Of a DNA stretch of 64,000 bases, positions 9,419-18,205 are shown piece by piece. Origin of the DNA: Hymenobacter psoromatis (lineage in GTDB: Bacteria; Bacteroidota; Bacteroidia; Cytophagales; Hymenobacteraceae); contig NZ_JAIFAG010000001.1 of NCBI RefSeq assembly GCF_020012125.1, forward strand, positions 1,116,001-1,180,000. The letters are read 5' to 3'. The translations under genes and the position numbers were made by a program. Within the stretch, counting starts at the first letter, position 1, and every line of letters begins with the position of its first letter. The notes beneath the pieces were generated by a model that made no database searches, was not told the origin of the DNA, and saw nothing but the letters and a program-made list of their open reading frames with translations.

Positions 9419-9445
9419 GGAGCAATTTGTCATTGCTCCCTACTC
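9413..9445. terminator. shared hairpin spanning two convergent stop codons
   Basis: Perfect 14-bp arms GAGTAGGGAGCAAT / ATTGCTCCCTACTC with a 5-nt loop. It contains the stop of the DUF1361 gene (9416-9418) and that of the glycosyltransferase (9430-9432). No T-run, so termination efficiency is uncertain. Confidence 0.6.
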
Positions 9446-10986
9446 ATTCCCTCCCACGCTGCTAGCTCGGCCAGGCGCTCGCGGTTGGCGCGGGCCAGCA
9501 GGGCGGGGGTAGGGCCGGTGCCCAGGTAGATGGTGGTGCCCTGCTCGCGGGCGTAGGCATTGGTAATTTCGCCCACTTTCTGAAAGCTTTGAAAATAAGG
9601 TATTAACTCATCGGGGTGGCCTTCACCAATGAGCAGCACGTGGCGATAGGGCCGGGCCGGCGGGGCCGGAAACCAGAATAAGTAGCTGCCGTTGAAGCTC
9701 GTGGCGGGGGGTAGGGGCCGGTCGCGATTATAGTAGTTGATGGCCCCGGCCTGGCCGTAGTTATCGCATTTGATAAGGGTACGGGCGCGCGTGGAGTCGG
9801 GCAGCGCCTGGTAGGCCCGCCAGATTTTGTCGGCCAGCTCGCGCCAGCCCAGCATATCGGCATAGTCCTGGGGTAGCGGGTGCGCCTGGCCGTCTTCCCA
9901 ACGGTAGAAGCCGGTTTGCTGGTAAAAAGCCAGCTGCCCCAGGCGTTGCATCATGGCCGGCGGCAGCACCGGAAACAGCAGCGGCCCTAGCGGCAGCACC
10001 ACCACCAGTGGCCCCACCAAAAAAGCCGCTCGCACCAGCCGTAGCGGGGTGGCTGCCCGCGCCAGCCGGGCCTGCCACCACACCGCGCCCACCGCAAACA
10101 GCGCCGGGTAGTAGCCCAGCGCGTAATAGCTTTTGCCGTGTAATAAGTTGAGAATCAACAGCCCAAATACATACACCCAGCCCACAACCCGCACCGCCGG
10201 CCGGGGCTGACCCCGTAAAGCCGCCACCAGCCCCGGCCCCCACACTAGCAGCGCCGCTACGCACAGCAGTAGCTGCTGCTGCCAGAAGCCGGCGGCCGTT
10301 ACGTGCACCAGCTGCGTAGCGTGCAGCAGCGCCATATGGTGCCGAAAGGGTAGCCCGTGCGCCAGCTGCCACGCCAGCGTGGGCGCAGCCACCAGTAGGG
10401 CAATGCCCACTGCCCGCCAGAAGGGCCGCCGTGCCAGGGTGCGCGGGGCCGTCAGCAGCAGGGCCGCCAGCGCGGCGGCGATGAAGAAGAAGGTCGTGAA
10501 TTTATTGAGCACGCCCAGCCCCAGCACCAAGCCCAGCCAGTAGAGGTGGCGCGGCTGGCCATCAGGCTGCGCATGGCGCACTAGTAGGTAAGTACCTAAT
10601 GTAAAGCTAAATACCTCGAACGAGTTGGGTTGAAATAGCAGGTTGAGCCGGCCGTAGACGGTGCAGAGGTAGCACACGCCGGCCAGCGCCTGCGCCCAGG
10701 GTCCGCCGCCCAGCCGCTGGGCCAGTCGCACCACCACGTAAATAGTGCCGCTGCCCCAAAGCAGCGGCCACATTTTCACCCAGAAAAACCCGCCGCCCAG
10801 CGCCAGCGTCAGCCAGCTTTGCAGAGCCGTGAGGGGCGGCACTTCGAGGTAGCCCCAGGCCAGGTGGCGGCCATAGTCGAGGTATAAATACTCGTCACGT
10901 TGCAGCTCGTAGGTGCCATAGCCTACCAGCGCCAGGCTGGAGAGGAGCTTAACCAAGGCAAACAGCAGGGGTAGGCGGATTTTCAA
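9430..10986 (-). CDS. GT39/ArnT-type membrane glycosyltransferase
   Basis: 518 residues with 10-12 predicted transmembrane helices and a C-terminal periplasmic domain (from about 370). The N-terminal first loop RDEYLYLDYGRHLAWGYLEVPPL carries the acidic DE motif and the PPL segment typical of GT-C enzymes that use polyprenyl-phosphate sugars (PMT_2, ArnT-like). Likely transfers a lipid-linked sugar at the outer face of the inner membrane; the acceptor cannot be told. Convergent with DUF1361; no close partner upstream. Confidence 0.85.
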   Translation of the reverse strand: MKIRLPLLFALVKLLSSLALVGYGTYELQRDEYLYLDYGRHLAWGYLEVPPLTALQSWLTLALGGGFFWVKMWPLLWGSGTIYVVVRLAQRLGGGPWAQALAGVCYLCTVYGRLNLLFQPNSFEVFSFTLGTYLLVRHAQPDGQPRHLYWLGLVLGLGVLNKFTTFFFIAAALAALLLTAPRTLARRPFWRAVGIALLVAAPTLAWQLAHGLPFRHHMALLHATQLVHVTAAGFWQQQLLLCVAALLVWGPGLVAALRGQPRPAVRVVGWVYVFGLLILNLLHGKSYYALGYYPALFAVGAVWWQARLARAATPLRLVRAAFLVGPLVVVLPLGPLLFPVLPPAMMQRLGQLAFYQQTGFYRWEDGQAHPLPQDYADMLGWRELADKIWRAYQALPDSTRARTLIKCDNYGQAGAINYYNRDRPLPPATSFNGSYLFWFPAPPARPYRHVLLIGEGHPDELIPYFQSFQKVGEITNAYAREQGTTIYLGTGPTPALLARANRERLAELAAWEGMSREQ

Positions 10987-11097
10987 GGCGTAAGAAGTAG
11001 AAATTCAGCAAACAAGAGAACGTCATGCCGACCATAGCGCGCCCGGCGTTCGCGCGCGGCCCTTTGCAGGAAAGGAACCTGCTCGCTTATCCAAAAT

Positions 11098-11143
11098 AAA
11101 GGTCGGATTATCAGCGGAATAACCCACTAATAATCCGACTTTA
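11098..11143 (-). terminator. hairpin terminator after the MORN-repeat gene
   Basis: Arms GTCGGATTAT / ATAATCCGAC (11102-11111, 11130-11139) with an 18-nt loop; on the minus strand followed by CTTTATTTT. The rest of the interval 10987-11165 holds no recognisable gene; a weak GCAGG/CCTGC hairpin lies at about 11066-11082. Confidence 0.55.
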
Positions 11144-11165
11144 GAGATTCCCGTTTCCCTACCCC

Positions 11166-12629
11166 CTACTTGCGCTTAGGGCTGGCTTTGGGTACGAAAG
11201 GCTTGCCGTTGAGCTTGAGGCGGGGGCCGGCGTTCTCGGGCTTGCCGTCGCGGTAGGTTACCTGGCGCTCGGTGCCGCCGCTGGCGTTGTAATACGTCCA
11301 CTCACCGCTTTGCTTGCCGTTTTTGTACTGGCCAGCCACCGCGGGGCGGCCATTTTCGTGAAACTCTCGGAAGGAGCCAGTTAGCAGCCCTTTCAGGTAA
11401 TTAGCTTCCTTAAACGGCTGGCCGTTGGCGAAATATTCCTGGCCCACGCCGGTTTGCAGGCCATTTAGGTCAAACTGCTGGCGGGTCTGCACCTTACCCG
11501 AGTCGAAGTAAGTGAGGCGCTCGCCGGTGAGCTTGCCGTTGGCGGCGTAGGTTTCAGTCTGGCGGGGCGTTTTGCCGTCAGGATAAAACTCGCGCCAAGA
11601 GCCGGCGGGGCGGTTGTTTCGGAACTGCTCTTCGGCCTGGCGGGGCTGGCCGGGCGCGTCGTAGTAGCGCACCACCTTGCGGTCGCGGCCCTGGCTGGCG
11701 TAGTCGATATCCTCCTTGGGCAGGCCGCTTTCATAGTAACTCAGGCCGTGGCCGGTGGGCACACCGAGGCGGTAAGTGGTTTTGCCCTTCACCTTGCCAC
11801 TTTCATAGTACGAGGTGGCCGGCCCGTCGAGGGCGGCGGTGCCGGTGCGCGGGGCCACGCGCTTGGTCAGGTCGTCGCCGAGCGGGTTTTTCACCGCCCG
11901 CTCGCGCAGGGCGGCCGGGGCGTAGGTACCCTCGGTTTGGAGCTGGCCGGCGGGGTAGTACGAGCGGTAGCTGCCCTTGCCGGTCTGCTCGTTCATCACC
12001 GTCTCGCTTTCGAGCTGGCCGGTTTCGTAATACGTCTTGTAGGAGCTGGCCAGCAGGCCGTTGCGAAGCGTGCCTTCGCTCTGCACCTGGCCGCTGGGGT
12101 AGTAAAATTTTACCGCCCCGTTGGGCTGGCCGTTCGCGTACATGACCTCGGCAGCGGGCCGGCCGCTGGCGTACAGCTCGCGCACCGCGCCGTTGGGCTG
12201 GCCCTTAGTGAGGGTAGTTTGGAGCTTGACTTCGCCGGTGGGGTAGTACGTCGTCAGCGGCCCGGCGGGCTCATCGTCCACGAAGGTACCGACCTGGGCC
12301 ACCTTGCCGTCGGGGTAGTAGGTTTTGAAGGGGCCCTGGCGCGTGCCGGCCACGTAGGTGGCCTCCAGCCGCCGCGCCCGGTTGGCGTGAAACTCCACGT
12401 AGAGCGAGTCGCGCTTGCCATCGGTGTAGCGCGTTTGGGCCTCCAGGCGGCCGTTGGGGTAGAAGCGCTTATAGGGGCCGTTCAGCACGGTATCCTGGCT
12501 CACGAGGGCCTGGTAAATCTCATGCGGGTGAATTTTGGTCGAGTCAAAATAAACCGTAATCCGCTGGGAGCGTTGCGCTTGCGCGACAAAGGTGCTTAAT
12601 AATAAGCCAAAAATTAACCGGTATGTCAT
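11166..12629 (-). CDS. MORN_2-repeat secreted protein (YwqK-like)
   Basis: 487 residues from ATG 12629, which opens into a signal peptide (MTYRLIFGLLLSTFVAQAQ). From about residue 45 to 455 there are roughly 14-16 tandem MORN_2 units of the type GPYKRFYPNGRLEAQTRYTDGK, each with a YYxxGxxxxxxxYxxG core; the chain ends in a basic tail. Such proteins are often labelled YwqK-family antitoxins, but in Bacteroidota long exported versions are common and no toxin gene is adjacent. Probably an envelope or extracellular repeat scaffold. The start excludes an upstream 22-residue extension lacking signal character. Confidence 0.85.
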   Translation of the reverse strand: MTYRLIFGLLLSTFVAQAQRSQRITVYFDSTKIHPHEIYQALVSQDTVLNGPYKRFYPNGRLEAQTRYTDGKRDSLYVEFHANRARRLEATYVAGTRQGPFKTYYPDGKVAQVGTFVDDEPAGPLTTYYPTGEVKLQTTLTKGQPNGAVRELYASGRPAAEVMYANGQPNGAVKFYYPSGQVQSEGTLRNGLLASSYKTYYETGQLESETVMNEQTGKGSYRSYYPAGQLQTEGTYAPAALRERAVKNPLGDDLTKRVAPRTGTAALDGPATSYYESGKVKGKTTYRLGVPTGHGLSYYESGLPKEDIDYASQGRDRKVVRYYDAPGQPRQAEEQFRNNRPAGSWREFYPDGKTPRQTETYAANGKLTGERLTYFDSGKVQTRQQFDLNGLQTGVGQEYFANGQPFKEANYLKGLLTGSFREFHENGRPAVAGQYKNGKQSGEWTYYNASGGTERQVTYRDGKPENAGPRLKLNGKPFVPKASPKRK

Positions 12630-12766
12630 AAAAGGCAAACGGGCTACGCTAGTAAAATGAGATGGAAGCGCCCACTTTTCGAACAATATAAGCAACCGAC
12701 GTTACGCCTCTGAAGCCGCTTTAACGAAGCAATTGCGTAACAGCAGTAAGTAAACCAGCTTACTTT

Positions 12767-13654
12767 CTATTGGCCCGCTGCTGGCTGGCTCATAAAATAG
12801 AGGTTGGTAAGAATACTGCCCTTAAATACGTAGTTCTGAGCTACTAGCAACTGAAAAATGGGATGCTGTTGCGGCTGAGCCGGGTCAAAGTCATCGGCCT
12901 CCACCATGACCAGGCGCGGGCGGAAACGCTGAAAGTCCAGTGATTGCAGCACCGATAAGTCAAATTCTTCGGCATCAACTGCCAGCAGGTCGAACTGAGC
13001 CGGAGCCTGTTCGGCCACCAAGATGCTGGTGAGTGAGCGCGGCTGCACCTGGCGCGTACCCACAATCTGCTGGCCAGCGGCCAGGAACTGGGGCACGTAC
13101 TGCGGGTCGGCCGTTGATAATACATTGTTGCTGAGCTGAATAAAATTAAGCGGCTGGGTTTCGTGGGCCACGAAGGCGCACACCGCCCGGTCGCGCGGCC
13201 GGATGCGACGATGCTTGCCAATCAGCTCCTCGTTCGGGTCAATGCAGATGCCGCGCCACCCGCGCCGGTAAAGCAGGAAGGTATTGGAGATGAAGCGCGG
13301 CTCATTACTGCCTACTTCCACGTAAAACCCATTGTAAGTGATGAGCGATTTGAGCAGCGATTCGAGTAGGCGGTCTTCGCCGGTGTAGCCGTAGCTGAGC
13401 CGCACGCTACGCCCCAGTGGCAGCCGCACCAGGGCCACCAGCCCGTATTTGAGCACGCGCAGCGCCGAGTCTACGGGAGCCGCCCACGAAAAGAATTGTC
13501 GGCCGCTCACCCGAAACTCCTTTAGCACCTGCCCCAGCAGCGTAAACAGGGCCCGTGACCGCGCGCTTTGGTACAACTGCTTATAAAAAATGCGTTGGAC
13601 CAGCGCACGAGTAGTTTGAGTAAGCTTAGTGGCGAAAGCAGTCAAAAAATGCAA
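12767..13654 (-). CDS. FkbM-family methyltransferase
   Basis: 295 residues from a TTG start at 13654 (no ATG/GTG is better placed). SAM-binding motif FYVEVGSNEPRFISNTFLLYRRGWRGICIDPN (about 113-143) and DLLAVDAEEFDLSVLQSLDF match FkbM methyltransferases, which O-methylate sugars or polyketides. It may act on surface polysaccharide. A -7 box TACCTTTG lies about 95 bases upstream. It is separated from the M16 peptidase genes by about 180 bases without coding potential. Confidence 0.82.
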   Translation of the reverse strand: MHFLTAFATKLTQTTRALVQRIFYKQLYQSARSRALFTLLGQVLKEFRVSGRQFFSWAAPVDSALRVLKYGLVALVRLPLGRSVRLSYGYTGEDRLLESLLKSLITYNGFYVEVGSNEPRFISNTFLLYRRGWRGICIDPNEELIGKHRRIRPRDRAVCAFVAHETQPLNFIQLSNNVLSTADPQYVPQFLAAGQQIVGTRQVQPRSLTSILVAEQAPAQFDLLAVDAEEFDLSVLQSLDFQRFRPRLVMVEADDFDPAQPQQHPIFQLLVAQNYVFKGSILTNLYFMSQPAAGQ

Positions 13655-13753
13655 AGAAAATAAGCAGCTGGTAACTCGTAAAAACCGCCAGTTGCTTAGT
13701 CAAAAGAATTTCCTACTCAAAAAATTGGCGGGCTTCGCCTTACCTGTTGCGTG

Positions 13754-13761
13754 CAAAGGTA
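13754..13761 (-). promoter_or_regulatory. -7 promoter box TACCTTTG
   Basis: Exact TAnnTTTG match about 95 bases upstream of the FkbM gene; no spaced TTG seen. Confidence 0.4.
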
Positions 13762-13837
13762 GATGCAGCCCGATACCACAGGGGTTCCGTGAGTCAAATC
13801 TCAGAATGATTACTATACTACTTAATATGACGAAGCG

Positions 13838-15265
13838 CTACAACGCTTTCTTCTGCAAGGCTTTGTACTGCTTGAGCTGCGGGGCGATAACCTTCTGGTC
13901 GCCCACCACGACCGTCGTCATAGCCTCGGGGCGGAGGTACTGGCGGGTGGTAGCACTCACCTGCGCGGGCGTCACGGCGTTGAGGCGCTGCACCTGCTCG
14001 GTGAGGTAAGTATCGGGTAGGCCCTGCAAGTGCATGGTACTCAACTGCCCCACAATGCCGTTGGGCGAGGCGTTGCGCAGCACGAACAGCCCCACCTCGT
14101 AGTTCTGAATGCCGCGCAGCTCCTCGGCCGAAGGCGGCGTTTTTTGCAGCCGCTCAATCTCCTTCATAATCTCCTTCAAGGAGTTGTAGGTGTCCTTGGT
14201 CGTCACGTCAGCCGCGTCAATCCACACCCCGGAATGGTAATTGGTATCAATATAGCTGTACGGCGAGTACGTGTAGCCCTTGTCCTCCCGAATATTGCGC
14301 GTAATGCGCGAGCCAAACGAGCCGCCGAGCAGCGAGTTCGTGACCCGCAGCCGGGTGTAGTCGGGGCTGGTGGGGTCGGCCACCGGCAGGCCCAGCAGCA
14401 GCGTGGACTGCGGTGCGCCGGGCCGGTCCTGGGTCAGCACCTCGGGCTTGCTCAGCGCTTTGGCTACCTCAATGCGCGGGGCCGGCCCGCCGGGCCAGGC
14501 ATTCCAGTTGGCTTCAATGGCCTGCCGCACGCCTACTAAATCAAACTTGCCGGCCGCAAAAATCGCCGTGCGCTGCGCCCCAAACTGGCTTTGGTAAAAT
14601 GCCTGCACTTGTTCTAGTGTTAAGGCATCTACCTGGGCATCAGTGGGTAGGGGCCGGCCGTAGGGGTGGCCCGCGTACACGGCCCCCAACAGCTTCTCCT
14701 GGGCCTGCGAGCCAGGCTGGGCGCGCCGCAAAGCCAGCTGGCGCTTGAAGTCGGTTTTGAGGCGCGGCAGCTCGGCAGCGGGGAGGGCGGGGTGCTGCAC
14801 CATGTCGGCAAGCAGCGCCACCAGGTCGGGCGCGAATTCACTCAGGCAATCGGCGTACACCTGCGTCTGGTCGTCGCCAGCGTAGATGTTCAGCGAGCCG
14901 CCCATGCGCGCCACCTGCTCGGCCACGGTGGCGGCCGGGCGGCTGGTAGTGCCCTCCTGCATCAGGCGGCTCAGCAGGCTGGCCACGCCCTGCTGGCTGG
15001 CCGCCTCGTGCACGCCGCCCGCCTGAATGGATACCAGAATCGTCGTCTTGGGAATATCGCCAAACGGCACCAGCCGGGCCAACAGGCCATTAGGCAAGGT
15101 AAAATCGGTGCGCGGCGGCAGCGCAAAATCGCGGGCCGGGCCACCAACCGGCGGCGTCTGTTTAGGCGCGGCGGACGTTGGCACGGTCGTCTGCGCCGTG
15201 GCGGGGGGTAGGGCCAGCAGCGCCGCCGCGGCCACGCCGAACAAGGTAGAAACAATCGCTTTCAT
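13838..15265 (-). CDS. M16-family peptidase-like protein lacking the zinc motif
   Basis: 475 residues with a signal peptide (MKAIVSTLFGVAAAALLALPPATAQ). Two M16 halves are recognisable, including the C-terminal GSFGSRITRNIREDKGYTYSPYS motif with the Arg/Tyr pair that binds substrate. The HxxEH zinc site of active M16 enzymes is absent: the aligned segment reads QQGVASLLSRLM. It starts 6 bases after the catalytic M16 gene, so the pair probably forms a heterodimer in which this is the non-catalytic, substrate-binding subunit, as in known M16B enzymes. Periplasmic. Confidence 0.88.
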   Translation of the reverse strand: MKAIVSTLFGVAAAALLALPPATAQTTVPTSAAPKQTPPVGGPARDFALPPRTDFTLPNGLLARLVPFGDIPKTTILVSIQAGGVHEAASQQGVASLLSRLMQEGTTSRPAATVAEQVARMGGSLNIYAGDDQTQVYADCLSEFAPDLVALLADMVQHPALPAAELPRLKTDFKRQLALRRAQPGSQAQEKLLGAVYAGHPYGRPLPTDAQVDALTLEQVQAFYQSQFGAQRTAIFAAGKFDLVGVRQAIEANWNAWPGGPAPRIEVAKALSKPEVLTQDRPGAPQSTLLLGLPVADPTSPDYTRLRVTNSLLGGSFGSRITRNIREDKGYTYSPYSYIDTNYHSGVWIDAADVTTKDTYNSLKEIMKEIERLQKTPPSAEELRGIQNYEVGLFVLRNASPNGIVGQLSTMHLQGLPDTYLTEQVQRLNAVTPAQVSATTRQYLRPEAMTTVVVGDQKVIAPQLKQYKALQKKAL

Positions 15266-15271
15266 AGCAGC

Positions 15272-16699
15272 TTAGCTTTTGGCTAATGGGTTGATGATGA
15301 GAATGGTGCGGTTGGTCTTGCGCAAATAGTCCCGGATGGTTTGCTGCATAATAGCCGGCGTTACCTTCCGAAACTCCGCCTCCAGGGTGTTGATGCGCGC
15401 CGGGTCGTTATCAAATAGCGCGAAGGCGGCCAGTACATCGGCGCGGCCCTGGCCGCTGCTCAAGTTATCGTAGAGCGAGCTGCGCAGCTTTACCAGCGCC
15501 AGGTCGAGGTCATTCTGACTTACGCCCTGCTGGTCGAGCCGCCCGATGGTCCGGTCCACCACGCCCAGCACCGAGTCGGCGCTCACCGAGTTGTCATAGG
15601 TCAGGTTGCCCATCCACAGCATGGGACCGCTGTAATTGAAGGCGTTACCGAGGTAATTGATGCCGCCGCTCACCTCGTCGGTGTAGCCGCGCTTCTGCAC
15701 CAGCGCCTGGTAGAGGCGGCTGTCCTTGCCTTGCAGCAGCAGCTGGTCGAGCAAAATCAGGGCGTAGTATTCCGGCGTGTTGCGGTCGGGCATGTGGTAG
15801 GCGAAGGCCAGCGCCGGCTTATTGGCCAGCTTGTCGTCCTTCGTAAAGCGCATCTCCTCAGTCTGGCGCGGCTCGGTCAGGTCGGGCTTGGCCGGGCGCG
15901 GCGCGCTCGGCAGGTTGGCGAAGTACTTCTCTACCATCGCCTTAGCGTCGGCCGGCTCAAAGTCGCCCACCACGGCCAGCGCCGCGTTGGAAGGCGTGTA
16001 GTAGGTCTTGAAAAACTTCTCCGCATCGGGCAACGTCGCCGCGTCAAGGTCTTTTAAATCGCCGTAAAAATTGTGCGCGTTGTTCCAGTTCTTGTTGGCT
16101 TTCTGCGGCATATCGAGCCACGGAAAGCCACCGTAAGGCTGGTTGAGCACGTTCACGCGCACCTCGCTTTTCACTACCCCCTGCTGGTTGGCCAGGCTGG
16201 CGGGCGTGAGGGCCGTGCCGCGCATCCGGTCGGCCTCAGCCCAGAGCATGGTTTCGAGCTTGTTGGCTGGCACCGTCTCAAAATAGTTGGTAAAATCAAA
16301 GCGCGTCGAGCCGTTCAGCACCCCGCCATTGCTCTGCACGAGGTTGATAAACTCCAGCTTCCCCAAATTTTGCGAGCCCTGAAACATCAGGTGCTCAAAT
16401 AGATGCGCGTAGCCCGTGCGGTCGCGCGGCTCGTTGCGGAAACCCACGTTGTAGTACACGGCCACCGTGGCCGTAGGCGCGGTGTGGTCGGGTGAGAGCA
16501 CCACCCGCAGTCCGTTGGGCAGGGTGTAATACTCCACCGGAATCGAGAAGCCCGGCGCGGGGGGCACGGGGGTAGGGGCGGCCGTTGCGGTAGCTGGCGG
16601 CGGGGCCGTGGTAGTGGCAGCCGTGGTGCCCCGCCCGCACCCACCCAGTAATAGCCCAGCCACCAGCAACGGAAGCAAGTGAGAAGCAGCGTGTTTCAT
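15272..16699 (-). CDS. M16-family zinc metallopeptidase (catalytic), lipoprotein
   Basis: 475 residues; N-terminal lipobox LLLGGC with lipidated Cys about 21. The inverted zinc motif HLFEH is at residues 99-103, with the downstream Glu in the LWAEADRM region. Insulinase/processing-peptidase fold, probably anchored in the periplasm or outer membrane and degrading small peptides. First gene of a two-gene unit with the non-catalytic partner 6 bases downstream. About 50 bases beyond its start lies a very large palindrome that separates it from the thiolase gene. Confidence 0.92.
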   Translation of the reverse strand: MKHAASHLLPLLVAGLLLGGCGRGTTAATTTAPPPATATAAPTPVPPAPGFSIPVEYYTLPNGLRVVLSPDHTAPTATVAVYYNVGFRNEPRDRTGYAHLFEHLMFQGSQNLGKLEFINLVQSNGGVLNGSTRFDFTNYFETVPANKLETMLWAEADRMRGTALTPASLANQQGVVKSEVRVNVLNQPYGGFPWLDMPQKANKNWNNAHNFYGDLKDLDAATLPDAEKFFKTYYTPSNAALAVVGDFEPADAKAMVEKYFANLPSAPRPAKPDLTEPRQTEEMRFTKDDKLANKPALAFAYHMPDRNTPEYYALILLDQLLLQGKDSRLYQALVQKRGYTDEVSGGINYLGNAFNYSGPMLWMGNLTYDNSVSADSVLGVVDRTIGRLDQQGVSQNDLDLALVKLRSSLYDNLSSGQGRADVLAAFALFDNDPARINTLEAEFRKVTPAIMQQTIRDYLRKTNRTILIINPLAKS

Positions 16700-16755
16700 A
16701 AGCAGGCGTGAAAGGTTGATGAGGCCGCCAACTTACTACTTTTTCGGGGAATAAT

Positions 16756-16890
16756 GAACGAGGGTGCGAGGCTTGCCTGCGTCCGGCGTTGAACGAATCC
16801 GACATGGATTGTTCAACGCCGGACGCAGGCAAGCCTCGCACCCTCGTTCTAAGCGCATTGTTCAGCGCCGGGCGGGGAAAAGCCCCGCAC
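16756..16890. repeat. large intergenic inverted repeat with a degenerate third arm
   Basis: Perfect 39-bp arms at 16756-16794 and 16811-16849 (GAACGAGGGTGCGAGGCTTG...). The 16-nt spacer can add five more pairs (AATCC/GGATT). At 16860-16890 a third, diverged copy of the right arm (GTTCAGCGCCGGGCGGGG...) forms its own hairpin GCGGGG-AAAAG-CCCCGC, reaching the thiolase stop codon. It lies downstream of the thiolase and upstream of the M16 pair. Confidence 0.9.
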
Positions 16891-16891
16891 C

Positions 16892-18073
16892 CTACAATTT
16901 CTCCAGCACAATGGAGCTAGCCCCGCCGCCGCCGTTGCAGATGCCCGTGACGCCGATTTTTCCACCTTCCTGCGCCAGTACGCTCAGCAGCGTGGTTACG
17001 ATGCGCGCGCCCGATGCGCCCAGTGGGTGGCCCAGGCTCACGGCCCCGCCGTACACGTTCACCTTGCTGCCTTCCAGGTTCAGGAGCTTGTTATTAACCA
17101 GCGAAACCACCGAAAAAGCTTCGTTAATCTCGTAGAAATCAACGTCTTTCGCGTCAATGCCCGCGTTTTTAAGCGCCTTCGGGATGGCCAGTGCAGGCGT
17201 GGTCGTGAACCACTCCGGGGCTTGCTCGGCATCAGCGAAGCCCAGGATGCGGGCCATCGGCTTGAGGCCCAGCTCGTCGGCTTTTTCGCGGCTCATCAGC
17301 AGCACGGCGGCGGCCCCGTCGTTGAGGGTGGAAGCGTTGGCGGCCGTCACGGTGCCCGTTTTGGTGAAAGCCGGCTTGAGGCCCGCCATCTTATCGAACT
17401 GCACTTTAGTGTATTCCTCATCGTCGCTCACCACGGTGTCCTTGCCGCGTACCGTCACGGTCACAGGCACAATTTCCTCCTTCTTTTTGCCGGCCTGCGC
17501 GGCGGCGGCGCTACGCTCGTAGCTCTGGCGGGCAAAAGCGTCCTGCTCCTCGCGGGTAATGCCGTAGTGCGCGGCCGTAGCGTCGGCCGCATTTCCCATC
17601 GCGTAGTCATGGTACGGGTCCCAGAGGCCGTCGCGCACTAAGCCGTCAATCATCTGGCCATTACCATACTTAGCTCCGAAGCGGGCTTTGTCCAGATAGT
17701 AGGGCACGTTGCTCATGCTTTCCATGCCACCGGCCAGGATAATCTCGGCCTGTCCTAGCATAATCGCCTGAGCAGCATACATAATAGCCTTCGAGCCGGA
17801 GGCGCAGACCTTATTCACGGTCGTGCATTCTACGGTATTGGGCAGGCCGGCTTTCTTGGCCGCCTGCCGCGCTGGGGCCTGCCCCAGGTTAGCCGAAATT
17901 ACGTTGCCCATGATAACCTGCTCCACCAGCTCGGGCGCAACGCCGGCCTTATCCAGCGCGCCTTTCAAGGCCACTGCGCCCAACTCCGTGGCTGATACGG
18001 AGGCCAGTGCCCCGCCAAATGAGCCAATCGGCGTGCGCACGGCGGCTACGATAACTACTTCTTTTACTTGCAT
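16892..18073 (-). CDS. acetyl-CoA C-acyltransferase (thiolase)
   Basis: 393 residues from ATG 18073 (MQVKEVVIVAAVRTPIG), the family's usual start and length. Nucleophilic Cys90 in NKVCASGSK; catalytic His in NEAFSVV... and GGAVSLGHPLGASGARI; second Cys in GICNGGGGAS. Condenses two acetyl-CoA or cleaves 3-ketoacyl-CoA in the cytoplasm. No other beta-oxidation or ketone-body gene is adjacent, so direction cannot be decided. A TACTTTTG box at 18161-18168 is the likely promoter, about 90 bases upstream. Confidence 0.93.
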   Translation of the reverse strand: MQVKEVVIVAAVRTPIGSFGGALASVSATELGAVALKGALDKAGVAPELVEQVIMGNVISANLGQAPARQAAKKAGLPNTVECTTVNKVCASGSKAIMYAAQAIMLGQAEIILAGGMESMSNVPYYLDKARFGAKYGNGQMIDGLVRDGLWDPYHDYAMGNAADATAAHYGITREEQDAFARQSYERSAAAAQAGKKKEEIVPVTVTVRGKDTVVSDDEEYTKVQFDKMAGLKPAFTKTGTVTAANASTLNDGAAAVLLMSREKADELGLKPMARILGFADAEQAPEWFTTTPALAIPKALKNAGIDAKDVDFYEINEAFSVVSLVNNKLLNLEGSKVNVYGGAVSLGHPLGASGARIVTTLLSVLAQEGGKIGVTGICNGGGGASSIVLEKL

Positions 18074-18160
18074 GATGGGTGGGAAGAGTAGAGCCAGCTC
18101 GAATAGGCCGGCTGTGGGGTTAATTAAAATTGAGGCGGTAGCAATCGCTGGCCGCCACCC

Positions 18161-18168
18161 CAAAAGTA
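18161..18168 (-). promoter_or_regulatory. -7 promoter box TACTTTTG
   Basis: Exact TAnnTTTG match upstream of the thiolase gene; no spaced TTG. Confidence 0.4.
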
Positions 18169-18205
18169 CAACCTGCCTTGCCCATCGGATGGTAACTCCG
18201 GTTGC

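Noticed and set aside
11166..12629. MORN protein as antitoxin of a local toxin pair
   Set aside because: No toxin-like neighbour; the protein is exported and much longer than YwqK-type antitoxins.
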